Below are positions 1 through 5,367 of a stretch of DNA of 8,532 bases, one piece after another. The notes under the pieces were generated by a model. That model saw only the letters and a program-made list of their open reading frames with translations. It was not told the origin of the DNA and ran no database searches. The first letter of the stretch is position 1. Every line of letters begins with the position of its first letter. The translations under genes were made by a program, and so were the position numbers. Source of the DNA: a bacterium (GTDB taxonomy: Bacteria > Zhuqueibacterota > Zhuqueibacteria > Thermofontimicrobiales > Thermofontimicrobiaceae); NCBI GenBank assembly GCA_025453735.1, contig JALOPY010000076.1:1-8532 (forward strand), written 5' to 3'.

Positions 1-1792
1 TTACCGCTCGCCACTCCCCTATTTTTAGCTCATAAAAATAAAGTCCGCTTGACACAGCATTGCCAGAATTATTCATTCCATCCCACAATGCCTGGTAGAA
101 TCCCGGGCGTTGCTGTTCATTTGCCAGAGTTTTGATAGGGTTTCCCAATACATCAAAGAGACAAAGTGTAACCTTCGCGCCGTCATGCTTTGAAGCTGGT
201 AATGGCGGGATTTTATACCGGATCGTCGTCGTTTGATTGAACGGATTCGGAACGTTCTGGGACAGGACAAAATTATTGGGAACAACAGTATCATTATTTC
301 CCTGCATGAAATCAGGAATTTCGCTTCGATGCAAGATTTTTCCTTGCTTTAAATTGAACCATCGGTCGGACGGCAGGGTTTCAAGAATCCAGTCGTAATA
401 GTCCTGATCATTATCAAACGTGGTGAAAACCGTGCGCTGGTGCGGAGAATAGAACATACTTTCGCCACTCACCTGAAAAAGATGATCTAAGAGGTGAATG
501 ACTTCATGAATGGCGATTTCTCCTCGATCGATTTGATCCTGGTATTGCGGTTGCGCCAGGAAAGCAACATTTTTATCATCTATTTTATACGAATTAAAGG
601 TGTATCCCGAGTAGCCAGACCAATAAGCTGGCGTATTCCACCAGGAATAAAACACAAAGATGAAATCATAGTCAAGCGAAGTCTGGAAGCGCCTGGTTAG
701 ATCTGCGATCACGCGATCCGGGGAAAGAAAATATCCCCACTGGTTATCTTGATAAGTAAAATCTGCTTCTTGCAGGAACCGATTGACGTGCAATGTATCG
801 ACACTAATTTTAAGGATGTGCGTGTGGTCCCAGGCATATTGCTGCAGCTTGACAATGTTTTGAAAAATATTTTCAATATCACCGCTGCTGAGCCGCCTCT
901 CCCCTATCTCCGGATGATGATTATTGCTATAAAAAACAAATAGCCCATCCAGGTTAACTACGCGATCTTCTGTCTGGAGCCGGATGCCCGATTTTTCATT
1001 ATTCAAATCAATGATCTCTCCGGTTCCAACTCCTGGCTCAATCGTGACAAAAAAATGATTAAAACCATACGGTATCCTTCCGGAAAGCACAACAGTTTTG
1101 GGAATGTTTACTCGCAAGGAATCGATGGCGATCGTATCGATTGCAATTGTTTTTCGATACGCAAAATAGTCGAAGTAATTACGGTTCAAATTTCCGCTGA
1201 ACAGCTTCACAAAACATTGTCCAGCATCTTTTGGTCCTGAATTTTCAACGATCACCTGAATCTGGACAGTATCTCCGGCATTCCAATCATCTGTTTGATT
1301 GATCAAAAAAATATCTTTCACAACCAAATCGGTTCCAATGTCCTGATCGATCCAGAACGACCAAACCGCGCTCTGGCGCTGCTGACTATCGACCTGGGCA
1401 TAGACAGTCCAATAATAAGTATTTAGATCGTTAAGTCGATTGGAAGCGGGCAGGGTAAAACTGGTGTTGCTGCCAATCCACTCATTGAAAACAATTTTAC
1501 CATTGGTGTCAGAAATAATCAGGCGATAATCCGTTTTTTCGCGACCTCGAAGCGGGCGCCACGAAAACTTTGGCGTAAAGGTAAAGACCTGGCTTCTATT
1601 TCCCGGCTGAACCAATCGTAATAACGTATCCATTGGTGCATATTGTTGCTCAATCGATGGCGCCGCACTGATTTCGGATCCACCGGTAACATCAATTTGG
1701 GCGCTGCCTGCGATACCAGCAATTCCCTGGTCAGCCTGATAACTCATAAGAAAATTGATGAAAATAAATATGTGAAGAATTAAAATTCTCAT
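1..1792 (-). CDS. Secreted HExxH metallopeptidase-like protein with C-terminal T9SS sorting domain (3' end cut by window edge)
   Basis: One frame stays open on the minus strand from the ATG at 1790-1792 to the window edge (597 codons visible). It is easy to miss because its stop codon is off the window. Residues 1-17 form a hydrophobic signal peptide. Residues about 55-150 resemble an FN3-like Ig fold (PKFSW near 75-79, TYYWTVYAQ near 125-133). Residues about 154-275 resemble a CARDB-type adhesion fold (DLVVKDIFL, then NAGDTVQIQVIVENSG). A catalytic-like region follows with HEVIH at H429, E430 and H433, then D436, H437 and E444; H429 and H433 would bind zinc and E430 would be the general base. 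I cannot assign the third ligand or a peptidase family. From about F508 the segment FVLSQNVPNPFN and the later GLYFYEL are typical of the FlgD-like type IX sorting module, which normally ends within about 10 residues of the last visible codon. The protein is therefore probably exported and anchored or released at the cell surface. An upstream in-frame stop (1793-1795) directly abuts the ATG; I see no strong Shine-Dalgarno sequence. Confidence 0.85.
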   Translation of the reverse strand, partial: MRILILHIFIFINFLMSYQADQGIAGIAGSAQIDVTGGSEISAAPSIEQQYAPMDTLLRLVQPGNRSQVFTFTPKFSWRPLRGREKTDYRLIISDTNGKIVFNEWIGSNTSFTLPASNRLNDLNTYYWTVYAQVDSQQRQSAVWSFWIDQDIGTDLVVKDIFLINQTDDWNAGDTVQIQVIVENSGPKDAGQCFVKLFSGNLNRNYFDYFAYRKTIAIDTIAIDSLRVNIPKTVVLSGRIPYGFNHFFVTIEPGVGTGEIIDLNNEKSGIRLQTEDRVVNLDGLFVFYSNNHHPEIGERRLSSGDIENIFQNIVKLQQYAWDHTHILKISVDTLHVNRFLQEADFTYQDNQWGYFLSPDRVIADLTRRFQTSLDYDFIFVFYSWWNTPAYWSGYSGYTFNSYKIDDKNVAFLAQPQYQDQIDRGEIAIHEVIHLLDHLFQVSGESMFYSPHQRTVFTTFDNDQDYYDWILETLPSDRWFNLKQGKILHRSEIPDFMQGNNDTVVPNNFVLSQNVPNPFNQTTTIRYKIPPLPASKHDGAKVTLCLFDVLGNPIKTLANEQQRPGFYQALWDGMNNSGNAVSSGLYFYELKIGEWRAV

Positions 1793-1891
1793 TCAGCGCT
1801 ATTCTTGTTTTCAGCTTTCCTCGTTCCAAAAACAAATAAACCCAGATCGTGCATGATTTGGATTAAACTCGAACATCACAAATTCCGAAAA

Positions 1892-2557
1892 TTAAATCGG
1901 TCGATACCCAATTTTATGAAACGGATTGACAATGCTCGTTGCAACGTTCATCAAATGCGAAGCAACTCGTTTGAGATAGCGCAAGTAAAGCGCAATTGCA
2001 ACGGCATCAGTTCTTTTTAATTGCAGCGTCTCATCCCGAAATAAAGTCGTGATAAAATAATCGCACTTTTTTTTACTGTGCCAGAGCTCGTCCAGCAGGT
2101 TATTCGCAGCAGTTTGATCGGATTTTTCAATGGCATGAATCAAAACGCCAAAATTTTTCGAGATCGTCACTTCGATATTCTTTAAATCTGACTCCCAGGG
2201 TTCAATCACCAATCGTCCCGGATGATTTTGCGCCAGTTCCACGATATTCTTGGTATAATCTCCAATTCGCTCAATATCGATTACAATACTTATCAATACC
2301 AGCCCGATATTCAGATCGCTTACATCGTTCACTGCCAGGTGAGTTAGCACTTTTTTTCGGACTTCCCGCTCGTATTTATTAATTCGCCTATCTTTCTCCA
2401 TGATATCAATTGCGATTTCTGCTGTGTCGCTCTCACGCAGCGATTTGACCGCTTCTCGATACATCTCCCAATCATCTCTCAACATTTCTAACGAAGCGTC
2501 AAGCGCCTGTTCCATCAACCCTTTGCGCTGAAATATTTTTTGCAATTCTTTTAACAT
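1892..2557 (-). CDS. PhoU-domain protein partnered with Na+/phosphate cotransporter
   Basis: The 221-residue, helix-rich protein has the length of PhoU (two three-helix bundles). The first bundle carries the PhoU metal-site signature in IDIERIGDYTKNI, with E96 and D100 in the E-x3-D arrangement. The matching position in the second bundle reads YLKRVASHLMNVAT, so K196 and S200 replace the acidic pair. That bundle is unlikely to bind metal in the usual way. PhoU proteins encoded beside Na/Pi cotransporters are thought to regulate phosphate uptake in the cytoplasm; that role is inferred here from the neighbour. The gene starts 4 bases after the cotransporter stop codon, and its Shine-Dalgarno sequence GAGGTGA overlaps that stop, so translation is probably coupled. 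The product is not assigned to the classical Pst system, since no pst genes are visible. Confidence 0.88.
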   Translation of the reverse strand: MLKELQKIFQRKGLMEQALDASLEMLRDDWEMYREAVKSLRESDTAEIAIDIMEKDRRINKYEREVRKKVLTHLAVNDVSDLNIGLVLISIVIDIERIGDYTKNIVELAQNHPGRLVIEPWESDLKNIEVTISKNFGVLIHAIEKSDQTAANNLLDELWHSKKKCDYFITTLFRDETLQLKRTDAVAIALYLRYLKRVASHLMNVATSIVNPFHKIGYRPI

Positions 2558-2560
2558 CGT

Positions 2561-2568
2561 TTCACCTC
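2561..2568 (-). promoter_or_regulatory. Shine-Dalgarno of the PhoU gene overlapping the upstream stop codon
   Basis: On the minus strand GAGGTGAA lies 3 bases before the ATG at 2555-2557. Its TGA is the stop codon of the cotransporter gene (2562-2564). A ribosome finishing the transporter would sit on the PhoU start site, which is typical of translational coupling and fixes the PhoU start. Confidence 0.75.
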
Positions 2569-3698
2569 ATGAAATAAATGATCAGCAATGGAAAAATGAA
2601 AAAGATTCCCGCAATATAGATCAACGGATAAATTTTACTTTTTATGGAAAGGTCTGCCATCCATTTTGCAAGCGAGATCGGGATAAATCGAACAGGAAAA
2701 ATGAGCGCAACGCCTATGATATTAAAACTAAAATGAGCGAACGCAACCGTAATTGCTGAGATATTCCCGGTTGCAAGGGAGGCTAACATGGCTGTCACAG
2801 TGGTGCCAATGTTTGCCCCCAGCGTATATGGAAAAATTTGTTCCAGCGTTAAAATTCCCGCGCCCACAAGCGGCACGACAAAAGATGTGGTTATTGAGCT
2901 GCTTTGAATCAAGGCAGTGAGAATTAATCCAAATAAAAGACTCGTGAGAGCATTTTTAAAAATTACCTTATCAAAAAAAACCTCCATTTTGCCAATGAAC
3001 AATAATTTTAGAACTTTGACAAGGTATCGTAAGGCGATGAATAGCAATACTAACGAAATAATTAATTCGATAATACCCGATCGTCCGGTTAGCTTTTCAA
3101 TGATCTTGATAACCGGGCTGGTAACTATTTTTATAGGGCTGATGACATGGAGTCCTCCTATGGATTGAAACGCATTTGCAAAAAATTGTGAAAACTGTCC
3201 CAATAAATTTGTGAAACACTGAATCGGAAATAAAATCAGCACCGCTATTAAATTAAATAAATCATGAACCACAGCCGCGCCAAACGCCCTTCTGAATTCA
3301 GCTTTTTGAGAAATATGCCCCAGAGAGACTAATAAATTCGTAACCGACGTTCCAACGTTGGCTCCCATAATAATAGGGATGGCATTAGCAATAGAAAGCG
3401 CTCCGGCTCCCACCAATCCAACCACGATCGAAGTTGTCGTTGATGAGCTCTGGACAATACTGGTTGATAGTATTCCAATCACCAAACCAACCAGGGGATT
3501 TGATGTTGTCGCAATCAATCGATTCGCAAAATCCTGACCAAAGAACTTGAATGCACTGCCCATCAGGGTGATGCTCAGTAAAAAGAGATAGACTAAAAAG
3601 AACAGAGCCAAAATCCTGAGCAAAGTAATGCTGATTCGGAATAGTTTCCTATTTTTTTCGAGAAGAAAATCTGAGAAAGTTATTTTAGGCTGATCCAT
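2562..3698 (-). CDS. Na+/phosphate cotransporter family protein (NptA/SLC34-like)
   Basis: The 378-residue integral membrane protein has the inverted repeat that defines the Na/Pi cotransporter family. QSSSTTTS at residues 83-90 is followed by GANVGTSVT at 112-120. The second copy has QSSSITTS at 265-272 and GANIGTTVT at 294-302. The QSSS motifs form the sodium and phosphate binding centre in SLC34 relatives. Hydrophobic segments cover most of the protein; residues 1-20 are a polar cytoplasmic N-terminus. It lacks the fused C-terminal PhoU domain present in longer bacterial members. Here that domain is supplied by the separate, translationally coupled downstream gene. The ATG at 3696-3698 follows AAGGAG with only two bases between, which is tighter than usual, but I see no better start. 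The expected role is sodium-driven import, or possibly export, of inorganic phosphate across the inner membrane. Confidence 0.92.
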   Translation of the reverse strand: MDQPKITFSDFLLEKNRKLFRISITLLRILALFFLVYLFLLSITLMGSAFKFFGQDFANRLIATTSNPLVGLVIGILSTSIVQSSSTTTSIVVGLVGAGALSIANAIPIIMGANVGTSVTNLLVSLGHISQKAEFRRAFGAAVVHDLFNLIAVLILFPIQCFTNLLGQFSQFFANAFQSIGGLHVISPIKIVTSPVIKIIEKLTGRSGIIELIISLVLLFIALRYLVKVLKLLFIGKMEVFFDKVIFKNALTSLLFGLILTALIQSSSITTSFVVPLVGAGILTLEQIFPYTLGANIGTTVTAMLASLATGNISAITVAFAHFSFNIIGVALIFPVRFIPISLAKWMADLSIKSKIYPLIYIAGIFFIFPLLIIYFMR

Positions 3699-3869
3699 AG
3701 CTCCTTATCAATTCATATTGTTTTCAGATCACTATAAAGCTAAAAATAAAAAATAAAAATTGCAAGAAATATTTACAGAGTTTGAATAAAAATTGAATCC
3801 TCAGCAGGACAAATTCATCTAATTTTCAAAATCAGAGATCAATCATGGCAACTATGAAAGGATCAGGAC
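3699..3869. promoter_or_regulatory. Divergent AT-rich promoter region between the phosphate and small-gene operons
   Basis: These 171 bases separate two divergently transcribed gene groups and should hold both promoters. For the minus strand, TATAGT at 3731-3736 matches five of six -10 positions, but no good -35 lies at the right distance. For the plus strand, TCTAAT at 3818-3823 matches five of six -10 positions, with TTGAAT at 3793-3798 as a poorly spaced -35. The region from 3740 to 3800 is very A/T-rich and could act as an UP-like or bent element. I see no clear repeat, operator or pho box. The exact promoters are guesses. Confidence 0.4.
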
Positions 3870-4079
3870 ATGAATCGTAATTACATATTAAAAGCAGGCG
3901 TGATCGTGTTGGGGGCAGCTCTTGGCTATGCTTATTATCATTTTGTTGGCTGTCGGACTGGCACATGCCCAATCACCAGCAATCCCTGGATCAGCACTGG
4001 ATATGGAGCGTTCTTCGGATTTGTTTTGATGCTCGGGCGCGGCAAGAAAAAAAATGATGCAGAACAGGAGAAAACTTAA
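3870..4079 (+). CDS. Small two-helix membrane protein, DUF6132-like
   Basis: The 69-residue protein has a first membrane helix at about residues 6-24, a short loop with GCRTGTCPITSNPW (C28 and C33 in C-x4-C spacing), and a second helix at about 43-57. It ends in the basic tail GRGKKKND. The GC-x3-GTCPITSNP signature matches my recollection of the DUF6132 family, whose function is unknown. The positive tail suggests both ends are cytoplasmic and the cysteine pair faces the periplasm (inference). AGGA lies 6 bases before the ATG. The stop overlaps the next start by one base (TAATG), so the two genes are probably co-translated. The cysteine pair and the downstream thioredoxin-like gene hint at a thiol redox or metal-handling role. 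Confidence 0.8.
   Translation: MNRNYILKAGVIVLGAALGYAYYHFVGCRTGTCPITSNPWISTGYGAFFGFVLMLGRGKKKNDAEQEKT
4066..4070 (+). promoter_or_regulatory. Shine-Dalgarno supporting the short UGA-containing ORF
   Basis: AGGAG lies inside the end of the preceding gene, 8 bases before the ATG at 4079-4081. This near-ideal spacing is direct evidence that the very short downstream frame is translated, and it decides the start. Confidence 0.75.
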
Positions 4080-4240
4080 TGGATACGATTACTGTTATTC
4101 TCATTATTATCGCTTATTTTATAATCATGCGATTTATTTTGCCCAAAATGGGGATTCCCACCTGAATGTCCAATAGCTGTGACTTTCAGTCTGGGAGTCA
4201 AAAAAAATCAGAAGAACTAAAAGTAGAAGATGAACAATAA
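4079..4240 (+). CDS. Candidate small membrane selenoprotein with in-frame UGA at codon 29
   Basis: Read normally, this frame stops after 28 codons at TGA (4163-4165), leaving only a bare membrane helix ending in LPKMGIPT. If the UGA is read as selenocysteine, the product is 53 residues and ends at TAA (4238-4240), 12 bases before the next gene. Residues 4-21 are a membrane helix. U29 is followed by MSNSC, giving U29-x4-C34, and the tail is charged (KKSEELKVEDEQ). Three points support recoding: a strong Shine-Dalgarno sequence, no gap between the UGA and the open downstream frame, and a SECIS-like hairpin at the right distance (4180-4200). The C-x4-C spacing of the neighbouring DUF6132-like protein matches this U-x4-C. 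R18, K23 and the lysine-rich tail suggest the selenocysteine end is cytoplasmic (inference). The alternative is two tiny peptides, the second starting at the ATG right after the UGA. I do not recognise the family and propose only a redox role. Confidence 0.62.
4180..4200 (+). promoter_or_regulatory. Candidate bacterial SECIS hairpin
   Basis: UGACUUUC (4180-4187) pairs with GGGAGUCA (4193-4200): eight base pairs, two of them G-U. The loop is AGUCU. It starts 22 nt after the UGA at 4163-4165, and its second base is G. Bacterial SECIS elements are coding-region hairpins just after the UGA, with a G in the first two loop positions and the loop roughly 16-37 nt downstream. The E. coli fdhF loop (AGGUCU, from memory) is very similar. 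It is not a terminator: an A-run follows, not a T-run. Confidence 0.6.
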
Positions 4241-4252
4241 AGGACACCAATA

Positions 4253-4456
4253 ATGCCGATCTATGAATACAAATGTAACAAGTGTGAAAATCGATTTGAT
4301 GTTTTTCAATCTATTGGCGGATCGAATGAAAATCTAATCTGCCCAATTTGCGGCGAGCCAAAACCGGAACGAATATTCTCGATATTTGGCGCGGGAATTG
4401 GTTCCAGCTTGCCTGGCAACTCAGCAGTATGCAGCTCTTCCGGACCGTTTACCTGA
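4253..4456 (+). CDS. FmdB-family zinc ribbon protein, possibly extended by UGA readthrough
   Basis: The 67-residue protein begins MPIYEYKC, the hallmark of FmdB/CxxC_CXXC_SSSS zinc ribbon proteins. C8-x2-C11 and C30-x2-C33 form the zinc site, with the typical SIGG and PICGE-KPERIFS context between and after them. The tail is glycine/serine-rich and holds one more cysteine, C60 (VCSSSGPFT). FmdB proteins are small cytoplasmic proteins of uncertain, possibly regulatory, function. AAAGGA precedes the ATG by 8 bases. The stop is TGA (4454-4456), followed in frame by only two codons (Ala, Ser) and TAA at 4463-4465. A hairpin with SECIS-like spacing follows, so a selenocysteine at position 68 is possible but much less certain than in the preceding gene. 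The gene lies between the candidate selenoprotein and a thioredoxin-like gene in one run. Confidence 0.88.
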   Translation: MPIYEYKCNKCENRFDVFQSIGGSNENLICPICGEPKPERIFSIFGAGIGSSLPGNSAVCSSSGPFT

Positions 4457-4466
4457 GCATCATAAT

Positions 4467-4483
4467 CAAAGCAGTTAGCTTTG
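4467..4483 (+). promoter_or_regulatory. Hairpin after the FmdB UGA; second, weaker SECIS-like candidate
   Basis: CAAAGC (4467-4472) pairs perfectly with GCTTTG (4478-4483) around the loop AGTTA. The loop begins 16 nt after the TGA at 4454-4456, and its second base is G followed by U, as in the hairpin at 4180-4200. No T-tract follows, so it does not look like an intrinsic terminator, and the next gene in the run starts 47 bases further on. It could instead be an mRNA stability or translation-control hairpin. Confidence 0.35.
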
Positions 4484-4529
4484 CTTTCAAAAATTAATAA
4501 ATAAACCAGGTTTGAATTTTGGAGGATTT

Positions 4530-5129
4530 ATGAAAAAATATTTTCCGATATTAGTCGTTTTAATGACAGCGGTGTTTGCGTTTAATTGTTCTGATCTTGA
4601 CAGTCAGACAAAATCTAATCAAAAAGTAGTCACAAAAAATAAAACTGGAAAAACTATGGAAACAAATTTTACCTTAAGTTTTAATGAAGGGTTGGAAAAA
4701 GCAGCAAAAGAAAAAAAGAATATGATCGTTGATTTTTACACGGATTGGTGCCATTGGTGCAAAGTGATGGATGAGAAAACTTTTAACAATGATAGCATTG
4801 CTACAAAATTAAGCGAGCGTTTTGTCACCGTTCGCATCAATGCCGAAAGTCCCACAGAATCAGCCAATTTTCAAGGAAAAACTTTTACAAATATTGAATT
4901 GACCCGAGCGTTTCAAGTTACTGGTTTCCCATCGTTAGCGTTTATTTCACCCGAATTGGAAGTAATTACGGTAATTCCCGGCTATATTCAGGCTGATCAA
5001 TTTTCTTATATTCTAGATTATATCGATAAGGAGTGCTATAAAAAGAAGATGTCATTTGAAGAGTTTATGAAGCGAAAGGGAGAGTGCGAAGATTCGACCA
5101 AGACAGTCAGCGATGCTCCCAAAATGTAA
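4530..5129 (+). CDS. Thioredoxin-fold protein with signal peptide, probable lipoprotein
   Basis: From the ATG at 4530, preceded by GGAGG four bases upstream, the product is 199 residues. An upstream in-frame TTG at 4512 would place the Shine-Dalgarno sequence inside the coding region and is unlikely. Residues 1-19 form a signal peptide ending FAFNC, so C20 may be lipidated. N at -1 and F at -2 make the lipobox non-canonical. A flexible K/T-rich linker (about 21-45) leads to a thioredoxin-like domain. The active site is DWCHWCK with C74 and C77, followed by MDEKTF, as in the DsbD-gamma/thioredoxin_7 group. The cis-proline motif is GFPS with P134. A 25-residue insertion separates the two halves of the fold, and the C-terminus is charged. 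The expected role is a periplasmic, membrane-anchored thiol reductase or disulfide isomerase. Its position after three small Cys/Sec-rich proteins suggests it exchanges electrons with one of them (inference). Confidence 0.87.
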   Translation: MKKYFPILVVLMTAVFAFNCSDLDSQTKSNQKVVTKNKTGKTMETNFTLSFNEGLEKAAKEKKNMIVDFYTDWCHWCKVMDEKTFNNDSIATKLSERFVTVRINAESPTESANFQGKTFTNIELTRAFQVTGFPSLAFISPELEVITVIPGYIQADQFSYILDYIDKECYKKKMSFEEFMKRKGECEDSTKTVSDAPKM

Positions 5130-5143
5130 TCGAAGCAAATCAG

Positions 5144-5186
5144 AAGCTATCGGCTATCATTCATGATTCCGATAGCTTTTTCTTTT
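5144..5186 (+). terminator. Intrinsic terminator of the small-gene operon
   Basis: AAGCTATCGG (5144-5153) pairs perfectly over ten bases with CCGATAGCTT (5169-5178) across a 15-base loop, which can itself fold through ATCA/TGAT. The tract TTTTCTTTTT follows at once. It lies just after the stop of the thioredoxin-like gene and ends transcription of the plus-strand run that starts at 3870. Confidence 0.88.
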
Positions 5187-5367
5187 TAAAGAAATTGCTC
5201 TCTTCAAAATCATTCTACAACATACACAAGGCTCCATTAGATTTTCTTGCCCATGATATAAAAAAAACGTTGCTTTATATAAAAATATTCTTAAATTTTA
5301 GATGTTCCTTGCTTCGCAATTAGCAACCGATCCTATTTAAATAAATTGAAAGAAAAAAGGTGACATT
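5187..5367 (+). other. AT-rich leader upstream of the NagB/PIG-L fusion gene
   Basis: No gene is supported here. The stretch lies between the operon terminator and the fusion gene, so it should hold that gene's promoter. TTGCTT (5270-5275) and TAAATT (5292-5297) are spaced by 16 bases but match the consensus poorly. AAAGGTGA lies about five bases before the ATG at 5368 and is a good Shine-Dalgarno sequence. I see no riboswitch-like structure. Confidence 0.35.

Noticed and set aside
494..700. Plus-strand open frame within the left part of the window, with similar ones at 749-943 and 1055-1240
   Set aside because: They lie antisense to the continuous 597-codon minus-strand frame, which has recognisable domains, a signal peptide and a sorting tail. 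They show no recognisable protein features themselves.
1793..1891. Possible terminator or promoter between the PhoU-like gene and the metallopeptidase-like gene
   Set aside because: I found no hairpin with a T-tract and no convincing -35/-10 pair in these 99 bases, so no feature is claimed.
4166..4240. Independent 24-codon peptide starting at the ATG right after the UGA
   Set aside because: No well-placed Shine-Dalgarno sequence precedes this ATG, and it is exactly in frame with the ORF before it. Selenocysteine readthrough explains the arrangement and the hairpin better, though stop-restart is not excluded.
5084..5323. 79-codon plus-strand open frame overlapping the end of the thioredoxin-like gene
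   Set aside because: It runs through the intrinsic terminator at 5144-5186, has no Shine-Dalgarno sequence and shows low-complexity AT-rich composition.
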